Positions 11,064-21,866 of a stretch of DNA of 64,000 bases are shown piece after piece. The translations under genes were made by a program, and so were the position numbers. The stretch spans positions 1,922,001 through 1,986,000 of the forward strand of contig BCHX01000001.1 in assembly GCA_001599755.1 (NCBI GenBank), read 5' to 3'. The notes under the pieces were generated by a model that saw only the letters and a list, made by a program, of their open reading frames with translations, did no database searches and was not told where the DNA came from. Numbering within the stretch: the stretch's first letter is position 1; the number at the start of each line of letters is the position of its first letter. Source of the DNA: Gliomastix tumulicola (lineage: Eukaryota; Ascomycota; Sordariomycetes; Hypocreales; Bionectriaceae).

Positions 11064-13249
11064 AGTAAGTAGATGATGGTATAACAGCTCACTGGCATGC
11101 GCCGAGTAATCTTTTGGGGGAGTTTTTTCTGGGATATCCTTGTGTGTACGTATGTTGCGTGTCCGGGTGGGCTCATACCAAGATGATGTTTCGTTTTAAT
11201 TTTCTCAGAGCGCGGAGCGGTGACGAGTTGCCCTTCCATTCAGATTACTGGGTCGGCCGTTGTCAATGGAGTGGATAGTCAACAAAATACTGTTAATGAG
11301 GGTCACCGTCTCTCTGTGTCTGCATCAATGGCCCCTAAGCCCCGTCCCTCTCGATCCTTTGGGGCGATTCTTCGGTCATGGAATCATGATTGATCATTTT
11401 CCACGACATCATCGCGGGGAAGAGAGTGCCCAGCCGACCAATCCCGTCAAAGCGGTCAAATTGCTCAGATGATGCCGAGGGTCTCCTCACCTCCAAGATT
11501 CCATCATGGAGGGGAGGGGAAAGCCACACATGACGCGTGGCCACGGGACAAGCCTGTCCTGTGAAATCACGAACCACCTCAACCACCTCCCAGAATGAAG
11601 CGCGCCGAGGGATCGGCAAACAGCTCTCTGGGCGTTCTAGGTTTTTTGTCGCGGTACGAGATTCCATGGCCGGAGATCTGGCCGGGCGGGCAAACACTCC
11701 ACCGTCGATGATGCTTGTTTTTGCTCTCGCGTGTTCGGAGAAAAGGACCACGCGGACTTAAGCACAGCCCGATGATGAGGGACTAATAATAATATCGCTC
11801 TGCTGAATGAGGGTTTGTCGTGTGTGGTTTGTTGTGGCTCTGGCTGACCTTGGGTCGTACCAAGCACCCGAAGGTTGGAATCAATACGGCAGCCAAGGCG
11901 TCTATTGTGGGGGCTGGTAGCTAAAGTTTTTGGGGCCTCACTGTTCTTTTTTGTCTGCCGTCTTCTTTTCAGGTTGTTGGTTTTTTCATCAGATGATTTA
12001 TTAAGTAAGGGACGAAGGGGGGGAAGGGGAAAGGGGAGATTTGCTATCGCCATGGATTTCGTGCATTATTGACTAGAGTTGGGATGAAGACGGACGGCGA
12101 GCCGCAGGGGGTCAAACAAAGGAGGTGTTTGAGGCGGGACGGAACCACCCTCCCAACACGGGCATCTACATATCGTCTCCTGCAACCTGTAACGCGTGCC
12201 AGCTCTGGGCGGCCCTGTCGCAGGCGGGAGGCCTCGTTCAATGCCCAGCCATGGAGGGAAGCAAGCTTCGGAATTAATGGCCTGGATCGTAGAGTTTACG
12301 CCCGAGGGGGGGAGTATGGTTTCGAGCTTTGATATCAACTCTAACTCGAAGATTAAAAAGAAAGCCCAGAGTTTGGATGGAGGCGTTGCGCGGCCAGGAT
12401 GACTCCGCCACCATGGCGGCGCTAGAAGAACTGCAAGCTGCTGACAGGTCCTCCGAAGGGGGGTGACACAAATGTCGTCCCTAAAATGGACATGCCCTGG
12501 GTGAGATTTCAACAATTCATGCATTGACTTTTGTGTCTCCAGCGACCTTGCTGGCCTGCCCGGCCCCCCCACAGGTACTTCCAAGGTCAAGGTGGTTCTT
12601 GGGGTGGAATCAGCGCTGACGAGGCCCTGCCGCTGCCGCGCTGAGGCCGGCAACCAGGCCCTCCGGCTTTTTTTTAGTGGACTGTCCCAGCGCCTGCTGA
12701 CCGCTGACTGGCCATCCACTGCCCGTGTCCTGACGCCGCACCTCCACCTATATGTGCGACGACCCGGTACACTCGACCTGCGACCGCGCCGGGCTGTCCG
12801 CCAGGAGCCAGGTACCCCATACCTTACCCAGCGCCGCACTGTCCCTTGGAATCGGCGAGGAACCCAAGGCCAAACCATCCCGTCCCATCCAGCCAGCCAG
12901 CCATCCCTCCCTTAATACCTCCCAGGCTACTTCGTTGTGTCCTCCACAAACACGGCTCTTGTCGTTTCTCTCGCTCATACCCGTGATTCCCTCTTTTTAA
13001 CTCCCATTCCTTTTTCTCCTTTCTACCTCACACTGCAACCACCGCCATCTCGATCAGGAATTCGGTTGCGGACGTATGCGAAGGGGGACGCGCAAGAGGC
13101 GAATAATCAGTCAGCAGGCGTTTCACAGTCGCCCTCGTATTACCACCTCGTCAACAACAATAGCCTGGATGCGATAATCTCGACAACCTCCATTCCCTTT
13201 CCCCCCCTCTCCTCCCCCCCCTTCATAGGGGTTCTCACACTCGGGAGCA
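11064..13249. other. Intergenic region between ACS and ADAM genes
   Basis: About 2.2 kb with no supported gene. It should hold the ACS 3' end and the ADAM promoter and leader. The leader near 12950-13230 is C/T-rich. An in-frame extension of the ADAM exon and a 270-codon minus-strand frame (12066-12878) have no domain content and are not called. Confidence 0.6.
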
Positions 13250-15759
13250 ATGGTTACCGTTTCCGGGCTGCTAACGGCCGCCCTGACCGGTGCCGCTCTG
13301 CTTGTACAGTCGTCGCTAGGTACGTTCTCTGTGGTTCAATGTGCGGTTTTCAGTATGCTCAACGGTCCCTGTCCAAAGGCCACTCGACAAAGCGGAATCC
13401 CGTATCCTACGTCTCCCTCATCGACGAGCCGCTCATCAAGACGCCCGCCAACCGCGCCCACGCGCATACGAGCTTCGACCTCACTTTCACATTGCACAAT
13501 GGCGAGACGCCGATACGACTGGCCCTTGAGCCGAACCACGACCTGCTGCACGAGGACTTCGCCGTGACATACATGGATGGGTTCGGGGAGGTCCGGTCGG
13601 TCCAGACGATGCCGCGGAGCGCCCACAAGGTCTTCAAGGGCAAGGCCTTTGTCCGGCGAGACGGGCAGCCGGGGTGGTCGCACGCCGGGTGGGCGAGGAT
13701 ATCGCTGAAGCGCGACGGGAAGAAGCCCATCTTCGAGGGCGCCTTCAGGATCGACGGCAACAGCCACCACATCCAGACGGGCACTCACTACCTGCAGCTC
13801 AAGAACGAGGAGGACCCGGCGATTGCGCTGCGCGAGGACGGCGACGAGGTCATGGTGGTCTACCGTGACTCGGATATCAGACCGTCGGCGCCCAGTTTCG
13901 GCAGCGAGCTGAAGCGAGACCTGGCGGATCCGACGTGCGGGTCGGACTCGCTGGGCTTCAACACGAGGTACGACGGGGAGATGCGGAGGAGCCTGCAGGA
14001 CAGATCCTTTGGCTTTGTGCACGCCCGCGACCTCTTCGGCCGCCAGAGCATCGAGAGCGACACGGGCAACGAGGCGGGTGCCAACTACATCCCGAGCATC
14101 GGCTCTACCGAGGGGTGCCCGACTACCAGGAAGGTCGCGTTGGTGGGCATCGCCACGGACTGCAACTACTGGGAGGAGTTCAACCAGAACGAGCAGGATC
14201 TCCGCGAGAACGTCATCAGCATGGTCAACCAGGCGTCGGTGCTCTACGAGGACACCTTCAGCATCTCGCTGGGCATCAAGAACCTGACCATCATCGACCA
14301 GACCTGCACGGGGTCCACCTCGGACACCACGCCCTGGAACCTGCCCTGCGGCGGCGGTGTTAGTCTCAACGACCGCCTCAACCTCTTCTCCCAGTGGCGT
14401 GGACGGTCGCAGGACTCGAATGCCTACTGGACGCTCCTCACCACCTGCAACACGGACACGGCGGTCGGCCTGGCGTGGAGAGGCCAGCTGTGTCGCGAGG
14501 GCGCGTCTGAGGCGCGAGACGGTTCGGGGAACAACGAGACGATTGCCGCCACCAATGTCGTTGTTAGGACTCCGGCTGAGTGGCAGATCTTCGCCCACGA
14601 GACGGGCCACACTTTCGGCGCCGTGCATGACTGCACCGAGCGTGATTGTCCTGTCAGCACCAACGCCCAGTCCTGCTGCCCCCTGAGCGATAGCGGCTGC
14701 AATGCCCGCGGGCGGTTCATCATGAACCCGTCGACGGGCGAGGGGATCACCAACTTCTCGCCGTGCAGTATCGGAAACATCTGCTCTGGGCTGGCCCGCA
14801 ACATCAACGGGCAGTGCTTGACGGACAACAGGAACGTGGGCACCATCACCGGAAGCCAGTGCGGCAACGGTATCGTGGAGAGCGGCGAGGACTGCGACTG
14901 CGGTGGCTCTGATAACTGTGACGCCAACAGTTGCTGCAACCCCGAGACGTGCAAGTTCCGGTCCGGCGCTGTGTGCGACCCCACCAACGAGGACTGCTGC
15001 ACCGACCAGTGCCAGTTTGCGTCGTCGGGGACTGTGTGCCGCGAGAGCAACGGCGAGTGTGACCCCGAAGAGAAGTGCCCCGGCGACAGCGGCAACTGCC
15101 CGATAGACGAGCATCTGGATGATGGAGCCGGCTGCGGAGACGGGCTGTCCTGCACCTCGGGTCAGTGCACATCCCGTGACCTGCAGTGCCGCGTCATGCT
15201 GTCCGACGGCAACGAGAACAACACCCAGATCGAGTCCTGCGGCGGCGACGACACCTGCCGCCTGACCTGCTCGTCGCCCAACTACGCCAGCGGCCAGTGC
15301 ACCATCCAGAACCAGAACTTCCTCGACGGCACGAGCTGCGGGGGCAACGGCCGCTGCCGCAGTGGGAACTGCGAGGGCTCGTCGACCTGGGGCCAGATCA
15401 TGAAGTGGTTCAGCGACCACAAGAACATCGCCATCCCCGTCGGCAGCGTCCTCGCGGCCCTCATCGTGCTCGCCATCGGGAACTGCATCTGGAGACACTG
15501 CCGGCGCAAGAGCAGGGCCGCGCGGGCCAAGCAGAGGGCCGCCGCCGCGCCTCCGCCCATGATGAGCGGCGCGAGCACGTCGCCCATCGCCAGGGGCTTC
15601 TATACCAGCAACAACCCGGACGACATCCCGCCGCCGATGCAGACCAGGGCGACGGCCGAGCCGCCTCCGGCCTACGTTCCCGAGTACGGGCAGTACGGGC
15701 AGGAGTACAACTACTACAACCAGAACCGGTGGAACCGTGGTTCCGCGCGGTATGCATGA
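13250..15759 (+). CDS. Fungal ADAM-type transmembrane metalloprotease
   Basis: Zinc endopeptidase of the adamalysin/reprolysin family, expected at the cell surface or in the secretory pathway. Two exons (13250-13319, 13379-15759) give 816 aa. The 59-nt intron uses a GCTCAAC branch point and an AAG acceptor, joining the signal peptide (about 1-23) to HSTKRNPVSYVSLIDEP. A pro-domain follows. The catalytic motif HETGHTFGAVHD lies at about 430-441, with all three zinc histidines and the catalytic Glu. The disintegrin-like domain starts at CGNGIVESGEDCDCGG (about 517) and runs into a Cys-rich region to about 680. One membrane segment (IPVGSVLAALIVLAIGN, about 708-724) leads into a basic stop-transfer and a Pro/Tyr-rich tail. 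A longer upstream frame exists, but only the 13250 ATG gives a signal peptide. Confidence 0.93.
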
Positions 15760-16408
15760 GTTCAACGACAAACACTTTGGAATAAAAGGATCTTTATGAA
15801 TCTTTGCTTTGCTTTTTTTTTATTTTGTTTTATCCTCGGGGGGGCCGGCAGTCCCTTTCATCTATCTTTACGTACATATTGGCTGGACCATTCAGGGCTC
15901 TCAAACTCCACCAAGGATATGTGTGCCTTGGAAACAAAGGTGCTGGCATTCGATATCTCTCATTAGACACTTTGTCCTTGTTTTTCTCTGGGCTTTCTCG
16001 GGGATCGGAATCTGCGCGCGCACGGTGTTCATCGCGTGCTCTTGCTTGGTATGATATGACGATGGACTCTTTTTATCTCTCTATCTATACAGCACATCGT
16101 CGCCCTGGTCTTGTCGGCTTTGCCACGGACGGACACGACGGCGACAGATACTATATGGGATACTATAGGGCTGGGAATTCAATAGAAACAGATAGGGACC
16201 GGTACAATTCAAGCGAGACGTCTTTTACTACCATGATCTGATCTGTTCGCTCGGTACCAGTGACGCGATTGGCATTCTCGTAGTAATTACGCACGAGAGT
16301 GTGCATGAACCACCAAGATCTTCCAGACTAAAGCACACGACGCCATCACGCGGTTAAAAAAAAAAAAGATTTTAAGATATATATACTTAAAATATATCGT
16401 CCTAACCC
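15760..16408. other. Intergenic region, ADAM 3' flank to the small secreted gene
   Basis: Convergent 3' flanks. It contains T-rich stretches after the ADAM stop and an A-run with TATATA-rich DNA at about 16355-16400. No gene seen. Confidence 0.6.
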
Positions 16409-16945
16409 TCAATCCCTTCCTAGATTAAGATTTAGCAGTACACTCACATCTAGTAGTCCAGAGTCACCTCCGACCTCAACATCGGGCAGTCCATCCGGCT
16501 CGCCTACTAAGTCAAGATTGAGTCGAGCGTCGTCGCTTAGAGAGTCAAGATTGAGTAGAGGATCGAGGTCTTGGCCTGCTAGTTCGCGCGTATCTTTTTC
16601 CTCGACGGCCAGTAAGCCCGGCAGAATGGCCCCCCTGAGCTGAATATCCTTCGACCGCATTTGTCAGTGATTGTCGTAGCAGCATTCATCCTCATAGCAT
16701 AGCGTATATATACACCTACCACATCAGAGGCGTCCTACAGCTGAGTTAGCTACGCCATTCACATATAGCTTGCAGTCCGTCGCTTTTTTTTTTTTTTTAC
16801 TCACAGTGCCTTTATCTATATTGGTCGGAGCCGAGCTGTCAGATAGACCACGCTTCTCTCCAACAGGATTCTCAAATTGCAGGACTGGGGCGCCGGCAGC
16901 GAGCGCCGGCAGCACAGCGGCGGCTGTGGCCCTTTGGAACTTCAT
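16409..16945 (-). CDS. Small cysteine-free secreted protein with LNLD repeats (novel)
   Basis: Not recognised. Three exons on the minus strand (16945-16805, 16734-16720, 16639-16409) join in phase 0 and give 128 aa. The middle exon is 15 nt (encoding DASDV). Introns start GTGAGT and GTAGGT and end TAG and CAG; the first has a GCTAAC branch point and a 14-A run. The N-terminus MKFQRATAAAVLPALAAGAP is a signal peptide, with a possible Kex2 site after Lys31-Arg32 (VGEKRGL). The mature part is acidic, has no cysteine, and repeats an L-N-L-D/N-L pattern (LLNLDSL, RLNLDLV, LLNLNLG) encoded partly by near-identical DNA repeats. A TATA box lies about 160 bp upstream. Secretion is inferred from the signal peptide; it could be a cell-wall peptide, a processed peptide or an effector. 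The gene model is moderately sure. Confidence 0.62.
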
Positions 16946-17732
16946 CGTGTCCTGAATTCTCGGGTTGTAAGGGGTAGGCTGTTTTTTTTCTTTCTTTTTT
17001 CTTTTTTCTTTTTTCTGTCGCTGTTGTTGGCTATTCTGCCGTTGTGTGAGGAGATGGAGAGCGAGGAGAATAACTGCGAATGAGGGCGGCGGACTCTTGC
17101 TCTTTATATAGATGTGAGGATGGACGATGTGCCTTCTGCGACGCTTCCAGCCGAGGTTAGAAACATAACTAGTGTACGCACTGAAGAATGCCGACGCCTA
17201 GAACGAGAGATATCTCGAAGGAGAAAGAGAAAAAAAAAGCTCATTCCAAAAGCGATATCAGGAACATCACACGTCATCCTGAACAGGCGCATATATCATG
17301 TCATCCTGGAGGTTTGAGGCGATACTCTTCATACCGAGTAAGCGACCCGTGCGCAAGACAAAACCTCATCCCTTCAGGCCTTCTCAGCCTTAAATATGAC
17401 GATATTCTGGATCATGGCGTGAGCTACGCCGGCTGGGCACTCACTGAGTGTCTCGGTGTGTCTTGGAAGAAAGCAAGACCAGCCCACTCTAATGTCCAAC
17501 GAAAAAGTGATGCGGAAGAGACACATCCATACAGCTCAGACGGCCCAACCGAATGAAGTGGGTGTCCTTCGTATCATTGTAAGCATTCATAACTTCGTTA
17601 CTCGAAATGTCCCATTCCAGCTCGGGCCAGCCGTATGAAACGATGATGACCACGCATTCTTCGATCCCGTCACAGAAGCAAGCCATCTCCCTTTGATCGA
17701 ACTGGGATCGCCCCGTCACAGCCCTCCTTCTT
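16946..17732. other. Intergenic region upstream of the small secreted gene
   Basis: Contains the purine-rich leader of the small secreted gene (on its coding strand) at about 16980-17015, its TATA box, and the 3' flank of the next minus-strand gene. No further gene seen. Confidence 0.55.
17102..17110 (-). promoter_or_regulatory. TATA box of the small secreted protein gene
   Basis: Reads TATATAAAG on the minus strand, 157-165 bp upstream of the ATG at 16945. It is a strong consensus match, which is unusual among the genes here and fits an inducible, strongly expressed gene. Confidence 0.5.
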
Positions 17733-18376
17733 CTAATCCCGATCCCTCCTCCTCGACGACTTCGGGTTCCCGATCATAGTATCGTCGACATCCTCATACC
17801 CACACACCATACGCGTGAACCGCTGTCGCTGCCCGGCCACGGACTTGCTCATCCAACTCGGTTAGTAAAAAGGCGTCCCGTCTAGAAAAAAATAAAAACA
17901 AAAACGAATAGGAGCAAGAGAACTCACATCCCCCTCGCTCTCGGCGATGAGCATCAGCAGATCCGGCGAGTCGAGGACAGACATAGCCATCTGCCGTCTC
18001 TCCCGCAGCTCAAACGACTCCTGCACGGTAGTCTCACTACGAATTGTCCCCTACCGTCAACCATCTCGCCATCTCGCCACCCCGCCATCCCTCAAGGATC
18101 ATACCTCACTTGGAAAGGGGAAGAAAAACTCACATCTTCTCGCTGCCCAAGGGGTTCTTGCTACTGCTAGGTCCGGCGTGACTAGGTCCGGCGTGCGCGC
18201 TCGACGAGGACGCGACTATGGACCGACCGTTTAGCGGCAGCACTTGTTGAGAACGATGCGGGGGGAGGGGGGCGGTACTGACCTGGCTCGACATAGGGAT
18301 CTTTGCCCCGACCTTGCTCGTCGCGCATCGACGGCGTGAAGGGTATGTTATCATCCATTGGCGGCGTATCCGACAT
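17733..18376 (-). CDS. Small four-exon protein of unknown function
   Basis: Not recognised by function. Four exons join in phase: 18376-18283, 18215-18134, 18036-17928, 17843-17733, giving 131 aa. Donors are GTCAGT, GTGAGT and GTGAGT; branch points include GCTAAAC and TACTAACC. The protein starts MSDTPPMDDNIPFTPSMRDE and has a low-complexity Ser/Ala/Gly stretch with an AHAGPS repeat. It then has a helix-forming, well-structured core: ESFELRERRQMAM, then SVLDSPDLLMLIAE, then GQRQRFTRMVCGYEDVDD. It ends in an Arg-rich tail. I recall similar small proteins as 'hypothetical' in other Sordariomycetes, which supports the joins, but this cannot be verified here. No signal peptide or membrane segment; likely cytosolic or nuclear. 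Exons 2 and 3 acceptors are the least certain points. Confidence 0.68.
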
Positions 18377-19330
18377 GTTGGCTTGTCTGTGAATCGCGAT
18401 GACGAAACGAAGTCGGACTTGCTGCCTTTTAACGTGGGAGGTAGAGGTGGCACACAGTCGAAGAAGACGGGAGCTTCAGCAAGATGCACCCTGCGGCTTA
18501 CCTTAAATATTCCGTCTGTCGACTTGCTGGATGTCCGTTGAAACAGCCCCGCTTTTCTTGTTGTGGCGGTTGCCTCCAGCCGCCGCATCAAGGAGAACAA
18601 GAACAGCACGCTACCTTATATATCAGCGCCTCGGCACTATCTTGCATAAGCACGTAGGTATACTCATCCATAAATAAATATTCGCTCTGTGCGTTCTTTA
18701 TTGCTTCAGCTAACACATCTACTACAAACATTATCCAGTAGTAGCCCAAGCCAGGACCCGATGTAGGCAAGGTGGTCAACCCTCATATATACTGTACATT
18801 CCCCACACTGCTTCCAAAAAAGACAGTCCGTTGCGTAAGATAGAAGAAACATGGGTGAGACAAGGGTAGAGAAACAGAAAGGAAAGAAGAATATGTCGGC
18901 AAGAAATGGCAGAATAGGGAAGAAAAAAAAAACCTGGAAACCCATCAACGCTCCTTTCCATCCCTTTCCGTCCAGCAGCTCAGGGTTCGCCCGCCTCTCC
19001 CTGTTCGCCGTATCTGCAAGCGCCAATCCACCACCATCATCTATCCGTTTCGTTTCGTCAAGAGAGACAGAGAAAACTGCGGCGTAGAGGCCTAAAACAC
19101 CATGTGATTCATGTAAACCACCCCATGACAAGGACAAGAAAATGAGGACAAGGAAGACAAAGAAAACGGGTCGATAAGTCGGAAGGCTCATGACCAGGGC
19201 GTGGGCACCTGTTCAGGCTCGCTGTATAGCTCCAAAAGTCCTACGTTATTGAAACGCCGTGATATACAAGAAAGATATTTCGAGAACTGGGTCGGCCTTG
19301 GGCAGCCGTGCGGTCTGACACCCAGGGAGG
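18377..19330. other. Intergenic region and probable 3' UTR of the LisH-WD40 gene
   Basis: Holds the promoter of the small four-exon gene (about 18377-18700) and probably the long 3' UTR of the upstream minus-strand gene. Open frames here (for example 18706-19191 minus) are hydrophobic, low in complexity and lack any family signature. Confidence 0.55.
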
Positions 19331-21866
19331 CTATCTGCTGAAGTTGATGACAGCAAGCTAAAGTCATTCGTCAGTAAATTGAACACTCCCGTCGTCAAGA
19401 ACAGAGCTGGCGGAACTTACCCGACTATTTGAGCCATATGCCAGTTTATGCCCACTAGCATCCCAACAAAGGCAGTGCTCGTCCTCTTCTTCTGAGTCTG
19501 AATTCGCTTTGGGACTCAGCCATCCGGAGTGTGAAGGCCTGCTCCACATGGCTCGAGGCACTGCGAAGTTCCCGACCTTCCAAATTAACACTTGTGAGGA
19601 TGTCGCCGCAGCCAAGAAGGCGCCGTCCGGGGTAAATGCAAGCCGCACGATGGGTTGCTGTAACGTCAGGGAACACTTGGGCTTGCTATCGGGCACCTTG
19701 GCGTTCCAGACGAAGATGGCGCAGTCCTCGCCACCGGTAGCAATGAGTCGCTCGTCGCTCACATTCGGATGCGTCGGGGGGAGAGGTTGCCATGCCATAG
19801 TCGTGATGGCACTTTGATGGGCGTAAATCGATTTGCGGGCTCCCGTCTCGTCCCACAGCTAGAGGATGATGCGTTAGTGTAGTTCATGCATGAGTGGAAG
19901 AAATCAAGAGCGTTGTCTTACATCAAGCACACCCTTGTCGCTCGACGTAGCAGCCAACTTTGACCGCCAGTCAAACAGGACCTGGGTGAACGAATCGTCT
20001 TTCCTTGTCTCAAATTTACGGCTCTCAACAATTGCCGAATCTGAACAGTATAAGCTGACAAGCATGTCCCCGCCGCTAAGGAGAAATTCCGAGTCACTGG
20101 TCCATGTTGCGTCAATGAGCGTAAGAGCGCCTAGAATGTCGTGGTCCGGAATGAAATACGACAGAGACGAGTCCGCGTTGTCTGATTTCCCTGCGGCAGC
20201 GTAATAGACCGTCACGAGGGCACCACCCTTGTCAGGCGAGATAGAGAGTAAAGCTGTGTTGCTGGGGTTCCATGCGAGCTTCACGATGGGGGGCTCGGAA
20301 GGCTCCATACTCTGTAGTAGAGTCCCGTCCGAGGACAAAATGTTGATGGCTGCCTTCTTGCCCAAATCAATGGCAAGGGCAAGTGTCGTGCCGTCGGATG
20401 TCCACGCTAGGGCGGTGACTGTTGACGAGGCTGGGGTATCGGGGTCCAGGAGTGCCAGTCCTTGAGAAAAGACATTGTCCGGCCCAGGTTCGCCGTCGGT
20501 AGCTGCATGACGCGGGACAGTCCAAACACGCGCAAGCGCATCAGTCCCAGCAGCGGCGAGGACCGACGGGTCCTTGGGGTTCCATTCGCACTGCAGGAGG
20601 ATAGGAGCGTTCGCAGAGCTGTCGTTGGCGTCTGTAGTCACCGAAGCGGCGTCGTTGGAGTTGCGTGCGTCGCCGAGTCGAATAAAGGTGGTATCGGGGA
20701 GCAGCTCCTCAACCTTGTCGACCTGGGTGGCCTGTTCGGGGCCCTCCGTGTGCAGTATCGGCGTCGAGACCTGCTCTCCTTCCTGTGGTGACGGATAGGC
20801 ATGGTTGTCCTGGATCTGCTGGTGATGGTCCTCCGGTGCATCGACATCCATGGGCGTTCCAGTGGTGGAAAGGCCCGCATCGTGGCCGTGGTCATATCCG
20901 TTACTGAGCCGCGGGCGCTTAACCGGAGACCCATTGGTCAATGGCTGCTGCTGGGAGCGTTTTCGAGATGCATCAGCCTCGTCAGCCGATTGTGGTGGGG
21001 CTGATGTTGGCAGGGGTGGCACAGTCAAGGTGATGTCCTCTGTGCTGTCCTCATGCGCCTCAATCTTGGCAGGTGGCTGAGTGATTAAAGGCCCAAACAG
21101 ACCGATCGTGGAGCTTAACTCTTCTGGTGAAAGCTGATGAAACAGACATGCAGTCAGCCAGTCATGTCCGACCTCAGTACTAAAAATCAGGGAAAATATA
21201 GCAGCATACCTCGGTCTGTGATAGGTCGCGCTCGAGCGCAGAGTAGAGCAGGCCGCGGTTGATGATGTTGACGAGGGCGTGGGATTTCACATAGGCTGCA
21301 AATGGAATCTCTCTGTGCGGTTCCCTGACGCGCCACTCCTTTTGGAACTTAGCGGCGGTTTCTCGGAAATCTGTGAGTGAGAGTATGTGGTTAGTTCTAT
21401 TTCTAGGCGGAGGGTGGCCACTAGAGGGCGACCCCCAGAATTGGAGTGCATAACGTAGCAGTCGGCAACGTACTCGCTTCCAAGAGGTATCTGCAGAAAT
21501 AACCCGGTTAGTCATTGTGGCTGTCCCTGTGTGCATGTCCATGTCATGGTCGGCGTCGCAGCAGAATCAGCAGAGGGCGGGCACCGTGGAGAGCCCCCAG
21601 ATGAGACAAGGTGCGCGCGCCCAAGGAGCAGGGGAGACGGGATTTGGGTGCACAAGAAAAGGGAGGGCGAGGGTGAATCGAGACAAGACGGTGCGGTTGG
21701 CAGGTACAAGCGTAGGTACAGGTACTTTGCGGCAAAACAACAAGGTTTGCGATATGCAGGTGCATTTGGGGGGGAGGACAGCCGAGCGAGGTGGGAGAAA
21801 AGAGCAGACGAACCTCCAGACGAGAAAGTTGACTCGTTCCGAGTCGAGATATTCCTTGACGACCAT
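19331..21866 (-). CDS. LisH-WD40 protein of the TBL1/Sif2 type (Set3/NCoR-like corepressor complex)
   Basis: Probable subunit of a histone deacetylase corepressor complex, as for yeast Sif2 in Set3C, human TBL1 in NCoR/SMRT and Fusarium FTL1. Six exons: 21866-21814, 21490-21474, 21370-21210, 21124-19922, 19858-19421, 19357-19331, giving about 632 aa. The LisH motif (residues 9-40: SERVNFLVWRYLLEANFRET) is split over three exons, the middle one only 17 nt. A conserved AAKFQKEW...NRGLLYSALERDL helix follows. Then comes a Ser/Pro-rich linker with a KRPR basic patch (nuclear signal), then the WD40 propeller from about residue 260 to the end (LQCEWNPKD, ALAWTSDG, KLAWNPSNT, LWDETG, FVWNAK, LCWDASGHKLAY). 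The exon 4 acceptor is the least certain join; CAG at 21125-21127 keeps the frame. Confidence 0.87.

Noticed and set aside
12066..12878. 270-codon minus-strand frame upstream of the ADAM gene
   Set aside because: Arg/Pro/Trp-rich, no family signature, no splice-joined partner and starts at a non-conserved codon.
12937..13249. In-frame upstream extension of the ADAM exon
   Set aside because: It would remove the signal peptide; the spliced model from 13250 gives a clean signal peptide and a family-like N-terminus.
13336..15771. 811-codon open frame antisense to the ADAM gene
   Set aside because: It mirrors a G+C-rich coding strand with few T-starting stop complements; its composition is Ala/Val/Arg-rich with no domain, and the plus strand has clear ADAM domains.
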